Below, piece by piece: positions 1 through 5,843 of a stretch of DNA of 7,084 nt. The stretch spans positions 1-7,084 of the forward strand of contig CALDOC010000299.1 of the NCBI GenBank assembly GCA_937914675.1. The letters run 5' to 3'. A program made the position numbers and the translations under genes. The DNA comes from an uncultured Sulfurimonas sp. (lineage in GTDB: Bacteria > Campylobacterota > Campylobacteria > Campylobacterales > Sulfurimonadaceae). The notes under the pieces are model-generated. The model ran no database searches and was not told the origin of the DNA. It saw only the letters and a list, made by a program, of their open reading frames with translations. Position 1 is the first letter of the stretch, and each line of letters starts with the position of its first letter.

Positions 1-421
1 TTACAATCAATTTAAAATCATTAAAATCTCCTCGCGAGTCATCTCTTTTATCGCTTTTTGCATGGGGCTTATAGGCATCGTCAGCATTATGAGCGTGACG
101 ATCAACCAAAGAAGAAGCGAGTTTGGCATTAAAAGGGCCATTGGAATTTCAATGAAAAAAGTAATGTTTGGAATCATCATAGAAGGGCTTGTTCTTGGAC
201 TTTTTAGTTTCGCAAGCGCTTACGTTTTTTCATTCTTGGCGCTTTTTTTGATAAAAAATTCTTCCACGTTGCAAGGCTACGTCAATGGCGAGATTTCATT
301 CTCTTTGGCGCTGACGATATTTGTCATGTCGATCGTCATGGTGACGCTAGGTTCGATTTTACCCGCGTTAAACGCGGCGAAGAGCGATCCTCTCGCGTTG
401 ATTCAAGGAAACCGCTCATGA
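1..421 (+). CDS. ABC transporter permease, FtsX/MacB type, C-terminal part (5' truncated by window)
   Basis: The reading frame is open from base 2 to the TGA at 419-421, giving the last 139 residues of a membrane protein whose start lies upstream of the window. A hydrophobic helix (about residues 14-30) is followed by a segment with QRRSEFGIKRAIG, the cytoplasmic coupling element of FtsX/MacB permeases (family pattern: R-x-x-E-[IF]-G-[IL]-[RK]-x-[AL]-G). Two more hydrophobic helices follow, and the end PALNAAKSDPLALIQG matches the family ending 'P-A-x-x-A-A-x-x-D-P-x-x-A-L'. Such permeases work with a LolD/MacB-like ATPase to move lipoproteins, peptides or other envelope substrates by a mechanotransmission mechanism. 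The ATPase gene starts inside this stop codon (ATGA overlap), so the two form one transporter. The substrate cannot be read from this fragment. The ATG at 62 is internal to the gene, because coherent coding continues upstream of it. Confidence 0.9.
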   Translation, partial: YNQFKIIKISSRVISFIAFCMGLIGIVSIMSVTINQRRSEFGIKRAIGISMKKVMFGIIIEGLVLGLFSFASAYVFSFLALFLIKNSSTLQGYVNGEISFSLALTIFVMSIVMVTLGSILPALNAAKSDPLALIQGNRS

Positions 422-1038
422 TAAAAGCAACTAATATTTCTCATTATTACAAAAACGACCTTGCTCTCAAAGAGGTAAATTTAGAGATACAAGCTGGCGA
501 ATTTATCGCGATAGTGGGGGAGAGCGGCAGTGGAAAATCAACGCTGCTTTCAATCCTCTCCACGCTTTTGACGCCGACAAAAGGGGACGTGGTTTTTGAC
601 GGGGTGAATTACAAAGAGATTAAAAACATTGACGCTTTCAGAAAGAAGAACATTGGTTTTATATTTCAATTTCACTATCTTATTGATTATTTAAGCGTCA
701 AAGAAAATCTAATGATGGCCAATGAAGAGGCTAGTTTGGAGGACGTGGCGGGATTGCTCGAGTCGTTGGGAATCAAGAGTTTGCTCGACAAACTTCCAAA
801 CGAAATTTCTGGCGGAGAGAGACAGAGAGTGGCAATCGCTAGAGCGCTGATAAACAATCCAACCACCATTTTTGCGGATGAACCAACGGGAAATCTCGAT
901 TCTAAAAATTCTCTCATTGTGTTTGAACTTTTTAAAAAATTATCAAACAAAGGAACAACTATCATAGTGACAACCCATGACAGGCAATTGGCGCAATTGG
1001 CAAATACAACATACGAGGTCAAAGATGGACAACTTTAG
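418..1038 (+). CDS. ABC transporter ATP-binding protein, LolD/MacB-like
   Basis: This 206-residue protein is a complete nucleotide-binding domain that would power the upstream permease from the cytoplasmic side. All ATPase motifs are visible: Walker A GESGSGKST (34-42), Q-loop Q84 (FIFQ), signature SGGERQ (131-136), Walker B IFADEP (151-156) with catalytic E155, D-loop NLD (159-161) and H-loop H187. The segment after the Q-loop (FHYLIDYLSVKENL) resembles the LolD/MacB subfamily, where it is usually F..LlpelTa.ENv, so assignment to the lipoprotein-release/macrolide-exporter class is good. The length is slightly short for LolD (about 220-230 residues). The start ATG overlaps the permease stop by 4 bases. 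The 3' end overlaps the next gene by 14 bases. The substrate is unknown; LolD proper pairs with LolC/E, which are not seen here. Confidence 0.95.
   Translation: MIKATNISHYYKNDLALKEVNLEIQAGEFIAIVGESGSGKSTLLSILSTLLTPTKGDVVFDGVNYKEIKNIDAFRKKNIGFIFQFHYLIDYLSVKENLMMANEEASLEDVAGLLESLGIKSLLDKLPNEISGGERQRVAIARALINNPTTIFADEPTGNLDSKNSLIVFELFKKLSNKGTTIIVTTHDRQLAQLANTTYEVKDGQL
1015..1019 (+). promoter_or_regulatory. Ribosome binding site that fixes the start of the CcoN-like gene
   Basis: GAGGT sits 5 bases before the ATG at 1025, inside the end of the ATPase gene. An in-frame ATG at 977 would add 16 residues overlapping the ATPase by 62 bases. The added residues (MTGNWRNWQIQHTRSK) look like out-of-frame translation of the ATPase, so 1025 is the better start. 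Confidence 0.65.
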
Positions 1039-2578
1039 CGCGTTTATACAATATCACTTCAAAACTTCATTCATTTTTTTTGCGTTAGGTTTGGTGTTTG
1101 GAATCATTTACTCCATTAATTTACTTGGGTACTCCATCGACACTCCGACTTTGGATCCATACAACATGAGAGCGATTCACATTAGTTTAATGCTCTATGG
1201 CTTTATCACTTTAATGCTCTCAATGTTGCCTTTTTTATTGATAAACAAAGAAGTTGGAAGCAGTGAGGATGGATTGTACTATTTGAACCTATTTTTTATT
1301 TTTTGGTACATTTATTTGATTTATATGATTGTGACGCTCATTTTCGGCAATCACAGAGGTTTGGCTTTTTACGATTTCAACTATTGGCTCAATTTTATTT
1401 TAGCCATCGCTGGCGTGTTTTACAGTATCGCTTTGTATAAATTTATAAAACTTTATCAAGTGATTCCAACGTGGGTAAAGGTCTCTTTTAGAGTGGTTCT
1501 CATAGCTCCAATAGCGCTGTTGATTCTCATGAACCCCGTTATAGGTCAAGTCGAGAGGACTGTGAGCGGTCCTCATGGCGACAACACTTTGGGCATGAGT
1601 CTGGCTTTAATCCCACTCTATTATCTCATCATCAAGTTGCTAAACAAGGAAACTTTCGTGGCGAGATGGAATATTTTATGGATTATTCCAACGGTATTTT
1701 ATTTCGCCTCCGTTTTGTATAGAACTTTTGTGGACGCCATCTCTTACAATCAAGAGTGGTTTTTACAGTATCTCACCCTTTTATACGCGCCGCTACTTTA
1801 TAGATGGTATAAAGATTCGGACGTGGACGGTTTTTCGAAAAAAGCGCTTTTAACGTCCATCGCGGCGTTTTTATTTGTCGACGTCGAGGGAAACGTTTTG
1901 TTTATTCCAGAGATTAGATGGTTTTTTCATAGAAACGATTTGATCGTCGCGCACTCTCACGTGGCGTTGGCGATCGGCGTCTTTTTCATGGTTCTCGCCA
2001 TGTTCTCAAAAGAGATAAAAGCCATTGGCGACAAGGCGTTTTATAAAATTTATATGTTTGGAATCTTGGGTATTTTCACCGTTTTATCCATCAGCGGATT
2101 TGTTCAAGTCGGTTTTATCTCTTTGGATATTGGTACTCTTTGGAAGCTGCGCACTCTATTTGGTTTTATTGTTTTGTTCAGTCTTCTTCCTCTTATTTCC
2201 ATTAAAATAAATTTTTCAAAATTGCAAACGTATAATCTTTTGGGAGTGCTCAATGATGGACTTGGCGGTCTATTTTTGATTTTATTGGCCGCTTATATCT
2301 ATCCACTGCTTGGGTTTTCGTTTGAGGGCAAGTATGAATACGTGGTTTTCGCCTTTGTCGCTACGACGGGTTACATACATTTTTTGGCTTTGAGAGACAA
2401 AGAACACGCAAAGACGCTGACGAGTTTAAGCGCAACCATTCGGGTGTGGATAAGCGCTCTCTTTTTCGCTTTGTATTTGTCCAACGTTTTAGGGCTTGAG
2501 GCGCTCTTCATTAGCGCGTTTGATTTTCTTTTTTCATCTTATTACTGGGTGTTTCTGCATAAGAGAGGCGTCTCATGA
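1025..2578 (+). CDS. CcoN-like haem-copper oxidase superfamily membrane protein lacking the Cu(B) His-His pair
   Basis: The 517-residue protein has about 14-16 hydrophobic helices. It resembles subunit I of cbb3 oxidases and related NO reductases. H52 in RAIHISLMLYGF matches the helix II low-spin haem ligand. E288-G289, H302, D305 and H310-S-H312 reproduce the order and spacing that I recall for CcoN (E-G ... S-H-Y-T-D-W ... G-H-V-H), including 22 residues from the glutamate to the first haem histidine. N187-T-L-G190 resembles the N-A-V-G of CcoN helix VI, with H184 just before it. The place where CcoN has His-His in helix VII reads as V236-D237, so copper binding as in an oxidase looks impossible. 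WKLRTLFG (373-380) fits helix XI/XII. The helices after residue 400 exceed the normal 12-helix core. It could bind two haems and act in electron transfer, sensing or an unknown reaction. The comparison is from memory, not an alignment program. The 3' end overlaps the next gene by 4 bases. Confidence 0.75.
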   Translation: MDNFSAFIQYHFKTSFIFFALGLVFGIIYSINLLGYSIDTPTLDPYNMRAIHISLMLYGFITLMLSMLPFLLINKEVGSSEDGLYYLNLFFIFWYIYLIYMIVTLIFGNHRGLAFYDFNYWLNFILAIAGVFYSIALYKFIKLYQVIPTWVKVSFRVVLIAPIALLILMNPVIGQVERTVSGPHGDNTLGMSLALIPLYYLIIKLLNKETFVARWNILWIIPTVFYFASVLYRTFVDAISYNQEWFLQYLTLLYAPLLYRWYKDSDVDGFSKKALLTSIAAFLFVDVEGNVLFIPEIRWFFHRNDLIVAHSHVALAIGVFFMVLAMFSKEIKAIGDKAFYKIYMFGILGIFTVLSISGFVQVGFISLDIGTLWKLRTLFGFIVLFSLLPLISIKINFSKLQTYNLLGVLNDGLGGLFLILLAAYIYPLLGFSFEGKYEYVVFAFVATTGYIHFLALRDKEHAKTLTSLSATIRVWISALFFALYLSNVLGLEALFISAFDFLFSSYYWVFLHKRGVS

Positions 2579-3525
2579 GGCGATTCGCTCTCATACTGTT
2601 TGTCGCGTTTGAGTTGAGTTACTACTTGCTTATCATTCAAACGGGTATAGTTGAACACTATTTATCGGATTTAAAAGTCATCTCTGTTTTACCAATGGGT
2701 GGAGTGATTGGTTCGTTGCTTAGTTTTTCGCTTACAATGAAGAATGAGAATAAAATTCTTTTTTTTATCGCCTTGCAGTTGTTTGTAAGCTTTTTTTATC
2801 CAAATATATCAATGGGTTTACTCTTTGTTTTAGGGGTGTCGAGCGGCGCCATCGCCACTCTCATGATAAACGAACTGAAAAAAGCGGTAGCTTCTGATAT
2901 CGGTTTGGCTCTTGGCGTCTCATACGCCATGGGAACGTTGTTGTTCAGTTATGACGTATCGCAAAGAGGCTTGATAGCGATTACTTTTAGCGCTGTTGTT
3001 TTGCTAAGTTCACGGTTTTTGCCTAAAGAAATTTTAAAAAACACAAACGCTCAAGAGCACTCTTTACTTGTCATGATGCTTTGGATTTTTTTAGATTCAG
3101 CTCTTTTTGAAACGCTTTCAAGAGACGCTTTTATCCCAATATGGAGGTTAGATTTTAGTTATGAAATAGTTTTATTTCATTTGGTAGGCATTGTTTTGGC
3201 TTTGAGCGTGAATATATCAAAGCGACGCACCGAGTGGCTTATCCTTGGATTGTTCGCTTTAAGCTATTTGACGTATTTTTTAAAAGAAGCGTATGTTTTA
3301 TCCGCTATTTACCCCATTGTAATTTCCTATTACAACGTCGTCATCTTGCAAACGCTTTTAAAAAAGGATCTCAAAACTATCGGGATATATATGATATTTA
3401 CGGCTTGGTTGGCTTCAGGCGCAGGATTAATCTTTGCTCTGAGTGGGCTTATAGGATTTATTCCAGCAATCACGATATTTCTTGGAATATTTAACAAACA
3501 ATATATAAAAAAAACGGAGATGTAA
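2575..3525 (+). CDS. Polytopic inner-membrane protein, function unknown (possibly MFS-like)
   Basis: A 316-residue, very hydrophobic protein with about 10-11 predicted membrane helices (for example 5-23, 33-52, 61-76, 80-98, 108-125, 131-147, 164-180, 196-213, 220-235, 242-262, 269-306) joined by short loops. The only sizeable loop is charged and lies around residues 149-162. The segment ALGVSYAMGTLLFS (112-125) has the glycine/small-residue pattern seen in major facilitator helices, but the MFS motif A loop is not visible and 316 residues is short for that family, so I do not assign a transporter function. There is no haem-type histidine pattern. The ATG overlaps the stop of the CcoN-like gene (ATGA) and is preceded by GAGAGG with a 6-base spacer. 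This suggests coupled synthesis, and possibly a shared complex or membrane-partner role. Confidence 0.75.
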   Translation: MRRFALILFVAFELSYYLLIIQTGIVEHYLSDLKVISVLPMGGVIGSLLSFSLTMKNENKILFFIALQLFVSFFYPNISMGLLFVLGVSSGAIATLMINELKKAVASDIGLALGVSYAMGTLLFSYDVSQRGLIAITFSAVVLLSSRFLPKEILKNTNAQEHSLLVMMLWIFLDSALFETLSRDAFIPIWRLDFSYEIVLFHLVGIVLALSVNISKRRTEWLILGLFALSYLTYFLKEAYVLSAIYPIVISYYNVVILQTLLKKDLKTIGIYMIFTAWLASGAGLIFALSGLIGFIPAITIFLGIFNKQYIKKTEM

Positions 3526-3526
3526 A

Positions 3527-4051
3527 ATGTATAAAATAGTACTTTTGGTTTTATTGGCCATAGTGGCGAACGCAGGTGGTTTAACGCTCAAACAAGGACA
3601 AATTAACGCGCACACTGAGGTTTTTGGCGACAATACCATAAACCCGAGCAGTTCGAAAATAACTTCCTTTTTAGATATGAAAAATGGCGTCGAGTCGATT
3701 AGAGGGCAAATATCTTTCTTGGCGCTCTCTCTAGTAAGCGACAATCTCGATAGAGATGAACACATGTATGAAGCGATAAGAGCCAAAACGGAAAAATTCA
3801 TAACAGTGGAGATAAAAGACGTTGTCAAGGAAGGGAAGAACTACGACGTTATGGCTACTTTAACTCTCAATGGCGTAAGCAAAGACATAAAAGCCGCATC
3901 TCTTATCACTCAAGAAAATGGGACTCTAAATATTTCTGGCGGATTTAAAATAAATATGAGCGATTACGGCATAGAACCTCCGAGCATGTTCTTCTTAACG
4001 GTACGCGATCAAGTTGACGTAACGTATGACTTAAATTATGAGGAAAAATAA
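3527..4051 (+). CDS. Secreted YceI-domain protein
   Basis: A 174-residue protein with a short signal peptide (MYKIVLLVLLAIVANA, likely cleavage after A16), so it should be periplasmic. The rest fits the YceI family, a lipocalin-like beta-barrel that binds polyisoprenoid chains such as quinone side chains. The family's R-D-x-H-M element appears as RDEHM (76-80) followed by an acidic/aromatic helix (YEAIRAKTEKF). The family's L-T-L-x-G-x-[ST]-K strand appears as LTLNGVSKDI (112-121), and the end has GGFKINMSDYGI (138-149) then VRDQVDVTYDL. The length is normal for a stand-alone YceI protein. CGGAGA (3515-3520) precedes the ATG by 6 bases, and the gap from the previous stop is one base. In this operon it may carry an isoprenoid or quinone-like ligand for the membrane proteins; that is inference. 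Confidence 0.88.
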   Translation: MYKIVLLVLLAIVANAGGLTLKQGQINAHTEVFGDNTINPSSSKITSFLDMKNGVESIRGQISFLALSLVSDNLDRDEHMYEAIRAKTEKFITVEIKDVVKEGKNYDVMATLTLNGVSKDIKAASLITQENGTLNISGGFKINMSDYGIEPPSMFFLTVRDQVDVTYDLNYEEK

Positions 4052-4053
4052 GC

Positions 4054-4503
4054 ATGAAAAAAATATTTTCATTGGCGTTATTGGTTGCAACGCTAATGGC
4101 GAATGATTTTGGTTTGGGTGAAGAGATAAGTTCGTTTACTTTGGCTGATCAGTTTGAAAAGGACCATATAGTCAGTCGTTCCGTTGAAACAATCATCGTG
4201 AGTTTTGAAAAAGACACAGGCGCCGACATGAACGAGTTTTTAAACACTAAAAATCCTAAGTATTTGGAAGAACGCAATGCCGTTTTTATCGCAAATATTT
4301 CTAAAATGCCGGGAATCATTACAAAGTTATTCGCTATGCCAAAGATGAAAAAATATAAGCATACCATACTTTTAATCAACGATGAAGAGGATAAACGATT
4401 TGCTCAAGAAGAGGAAAAAATCACGGTTTATAAACTCAAAAACGGCGTGATAGAAAAGATAAATTTCGTTTCGTCCGCTCAAGAAGTGGCAAAAAATTTA
4501 TAA
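4054..4503 (+). CDS. Secreted cysteine-free protein, possibly thioredoxin-fold
   Basis: A 149-residue protein with an N-terminal signal peptide (MKKIFSLALLVATLMA, probable cleavage after A16), so periplasmic. The mature part opens with LGEEISSFTLADQFEKDHI (21-39), close to the 'G-x-x-x-P-x-F-x-L-x-D-Q-x-G-K' opening of peroxiredoxin/thioredoxin-like proteins. A hydrophobic strand TIIVSFEKD (46-54) follows where a redox protein would place its active-site cysteine. Another strand-turn unit is HTILLINDEEDK (103-114), then ITVYKLKNG (123-131). There is no cysteine anywhere, so it cannot be a thiol-disulfide enzyme. It may be a structural or binding member such as the YtfJ group, which is a weak suggestion. 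GAGGA at 4040-4044 lies 9 bases before the ATG, and the gap from the YceI gene is 2 bases. Confidence 0.72.
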   Translation: MKKIFSLALLVATLMANDFGLGEEISSFTLADQFEKDHIVSRSVETIIVSFEKDTGADMNEFLNTKNPKYLEERNAVFIANISKMPGIITKLFAMPKMKKYKHTILLINDEEDKRFAQEEEKITVYKLKNGVIEKINFVSSAQEVAKNL

Positions 4504-4505
4504 AA

Positions 4506-5234
4506 TTGAACACTCTTCCAGAACCTACGTTCTTAACTATTGAAGTTAACCATGAAGATTTAAACGATTTAAGCATATTGCATTTAAGCGACTTACACGT
4601 CAGCACAAGAGTTTCAAGGGAATCTCTTGTGGAACTCGTTGCGGTTTGTGATAAGTTGCAATGTGATTTTATCGTCATAACTGGCGACGTCATTGACACT
4701 TCAGCCAAAGACGTTCAAGATAGATTAAAAATCTTAAACTCCATGAAGTCGCCCGTCTATTACGTTAGCGGCAATCATGATCTTTTTTATGGTTTGAGTG
4801 ATTTAAAAAAGAGTCTTGAGAATTTTGTTTTTATGGACAACAAATGCGCTTTTTTTAATTTTAATGGCAAAATAATTCATATCGTAGGTTTACCCGATAG
4901 ATTTTCCAAGTTCTTTAAAATTGAAAGAAAAATCGAGACAATCATAAGTTACGCAAATAAAAACTCTCCCATAATATTTTTGGCGCATCAACCAAAAGAC
5001 TTTTCCATCGCCATAAAAGCCAACGCTTCTTTGTTCTTATGTGGACATACGCATGGAGGGCAAATTTTTCCTTTTCATTATCTCGTGAGATTGGTTCAAC
5101 CTTTTTTGAGTGGATTGAGCTACGTTGGCGAAATGGCCATCTACGTTAATAGAGGACTTGGAACTTGGGGTCTTCACTATAGATATAAAGCGCCTAGTGA
5201 AATTATTTTATTGAGACTCAAACACGCTTCATAA
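4506..5234 (+). CDS. Metallophosphoesterase, YkuE-type, TTG start
   Basis: A 242-residue calcineurin-like phosphoesterase. The metal and catalytic motifs are complete and in order: SDLH (D29, H31), GD (60-61), GNHD (89-92), AHQ with H161, and GHTHGGQ (180-186). The C-terminal block YVNRGLGTWGL (213-223) and KAPSEIILLRL (228-238) is typical of the YkuE/LpxG-like branch, whose members act on envelope phosphate esters, often lipids. Unlike many relatives it has no N-terminal anchor or signal peptide, so it is probably cytoplasmic or peripheral. No ATG is available at the right place: upstream in frame there is only sequence back to a stop at 4431, and the ATG at 4552 is in another frame. TTG at 4506, two bases after the previous stop, is the best start and implies coupling. 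The ribosome site is weak (AAGAAG, about 19 bases away). Substrate is unknown. This is the last gene before a 219-base gap. Confidence 0.92.
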   Translation: MNTLPEPTFLTIEVNHEDLNDLSILHLSDLHVSTRVSRESLVELVAVCDKLQCDFIVITGDVIDTSAKDVQDRLKILNSMKSPVYYVSGNHDLFYGLSDLKKSLENFVFMDNKCAFFNFNGKIIHIVGLPDRFSKFFKIERKIETIISYANKNSPIIFLAHQPKDFSIAIKANASLFLCGHTHGGQIFPFHYLVRLVQPFLSGLSYVGEMAIYVNRGLGTWGLHYRYKAPSEIILLRLKHAS

Positions 5235-5286
5235 ACTCATATACGCATGTTACTTTTTGACAAATGCCCCTAAAATAACTCATATA
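5234..5286. repeat. Direct repeat AACTCATATA, two copies
   Basis: The 10-base word AACTCATATA occurs exactly at 5234-5243 and again at 5277-5286, with starts 43 bases apart. The first copy begins at the last base of the phosphoesterase stop codon. It could be a binding site pair or chance in AT-rich DNA; no protein can be named. Confidence 0.4.
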
Positions 5287-5320
5287 AGTGTTGCGATAAG
5301 TGACATCCCTAAGCACTTAT
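5284..5320 (+). terminator. Weak hairpin, possible end of the upstream operon
   Basis: ATAAGTG appears twice in direct orientation (5284-5290 and 5296-5302) and once inverted as CACTTAT (5314-5320). Either upstream copy can form a 7-base stem with the inverted copy; the nearer one leaves an 11-base loop. The following bases (TTCTACATT) are only moderately T-rich and the stem is AT-rich, so it is a poor intrinsic terminator. It might instead be an operator with half-sites. Position between two gene blocks supports either reading. Confidence 0.3.
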
Positions 5321-5344
5321 TTCTACATTAAACTTTTCTTTAAT

Positions 5345-5415
5345 ACTCTTTTTGATATAGTGAGATAACTGTTTTTTCTAGTGCTAAAAACTAGTAGACA
5401 AATATTAAAAAGAGT
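5345..5415. repeat. Imperfect inverted repeat spanning the nuo promoter region
   Basis: ACTCTTTTTGATAT (5345-5358) is the inverted complement of ATATTAAAAAGAGT (5402-5415), 14 pairs including one G-T, with 43 bases between the arms. The left arm contains the proposed extended -10. Inside the loop lies a smaller inverted pair CTAGT (5378-5382) and ACTAG (5390-5394). The right arm can alternatively pair with ACTCTT at 5429-5434 (6 bases, 13-base loop) just before the nuoA ribosome site. Confidence 0.55.
5349..5361 (+). promoter_or_regulatory. Probable sigma-70 promoter of the nuo operon (T-stretch and extended -10)
   Basis: A run of five T (5349-5353) leads into TGATATAGT (5353-5361). This has the -10 hexamer TATAGT at 5356-5361, one mismatch from TATAAT, with the extended-10 TG at 5353-5354. 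It matches the known Campylobacter/Helicobacter housekeeping promoter style, in which T-rich DNA replaces a true -35. The bases 17 upstream (CTTTTC) do not resemble TTGACA. Transcription would begin near 5367-5369, leaving a leader of about 86 bases before nuoA. Confidence 0.55.
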
Positions 5416-5440
5416 TATATTTAATATTACTCTTAATTTT

Positions 5441-5449
5441 AAAGGTAGG
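5441..5449 (+). promoter_or_regulatory. Ribosome binding site of nuoA
   Basis: AAAGGTAGG lies 4 bases before the ATG at 5454; the purine-rich part AAAGG or TAGG can pair with the 16S rRNA 3' end. It supports the ATG at 5454 as start. No other in-frame start is needed upstream. Confidence 0.6.
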
Positions 5450-5453
5450 TTAT

Positions 5454-5843
5454 ATGGAGCATATTAGTACTGCAAATCCGTATTTTGGGGTATTTGTACT
5501 TTTTGTTATAACATTTGGCGCATTTACCATGACTACGATTATCGCTCGTTTGGCGAGTCGTGCGTTGGCTGCGAAAGATAGTGAGAAGATTAAGCTTTCC
5601 GTTTACGAGTGTGGACCGGAAATTACTAAGCAACCAAATAGAGTGTCACCACAGTTTTATTTGTTTGCTCTTTTGTTTTTACTATTTGACGTTGAAATAG
5701 TATTTATGTTCCCATGGGCGGTTGATTTTAAAGTTCTTGGCTGGTTTGGTTTCGCTGAAATGCTAATGTTCATCTTATTATTAGCGATTGGTTTTGCATA
5801 CGCGTGGAAAAAAGGAGCCTTAGAATGGCACAACATAAAGTAA
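5454..5843 (+). CDS. nuoA: NADH-quinone oxidoreductase subunit A (Complex I)
   Basis: A 129-residue membrane protein with three helices (about 11-32, 66-90, 98-117), the normal NuoA/ND3 layout and length. The long loop between helices 1 and 2 holds YECG (51-54); its cysteine C53 corresponds to the ND3 loop cysteine exposed in the active/deactive transition of mitochondrial Complex I. Helix 2 has the family signature QFYLFALLFLLFDVE with acidic residues D79 and E81, followed by PWA (87-89). E102 in helix 3 is another membrane acidic residue. NuoA lies beside NuoH at the quinone and proton entry region. It heads the operon, behind its own promoter, and overlaps nuoB by 19 bases. In Campylobacterota studied so far the enzyme lacks NuoE/NuoF and may use a donor other than NADH; the downstream genes needed to test that here are outside the window. 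Confidence 0.97.
   Translation: MEHISTANPYFGVFVLFVITFGAFTMTTIIARLASRALAAKDSEKIKLSVYECGPEITKQPNRVSPQFYLFALLFLLFDVEIVFMFPWAVDFKVLGWFGFAEMLMFILLLAIGFAYAWKKGALEWHNIK
5812..5817 (+). promoter_or_regulatory. Ribosome binding site of nuoB, fixes its start
   Basis: AAGGAG lies inside the 3' end of nuoA, 7 bases before the ATG at 5825. A GTG at 5804 is in the same frame but would place this strong site inside the coding sequence, so 5825 is chosen. Confidence 0.75.

Noticed and set aside
687..1022. Minus-strand open frame opposite the ABC ATPase
   Set aside because: It is antisense to a gene with every ATPase motif intact; no family features of its own.
977..1024. Longer N-terminus for the CcoN-like protein from the ATG at 977
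   Set aside because: It lies entirely inside the ATPase gene, reads as a shadow of that frame, and a good ribosome site precedes the ATG at 1025.
2025..2210. Small + strand frame inside the CcoN-like gene, and a similar one at 3234-3494
   Set aside because: Out-of-frame shadows of hydrophobic coding sequence without start signals.
1025..2578. Ordinary respiratory cbb3 oxidase or NO reductase gene
   Set aside because: The copper/iron-ligand His-His pair is missing, and no CcoO/CcoP or NorC-like cytochrome c gene is next to it in the window.
3427..3828. Minus-strand open frame across the membrane protein/YceI junction
   Set aside because: It overlaps two well supported genes and has no recognisable domain or ribosome site context.
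5378..5394. CTAGT/ACTAG hairpin as an intrinsic terminator
   Set aside because: Only five pairs, AT-rich, and no T-run follows; it lies downstream of the likely nuo promoter, where a terminator would block nuo.
5804..5824. Longer NuoB from the GTG at 5804
   Set aside because: The strong AAGGAG at 5812-5817 would be inside the gene, and NuoB proteins start close to the ATG at 5825.
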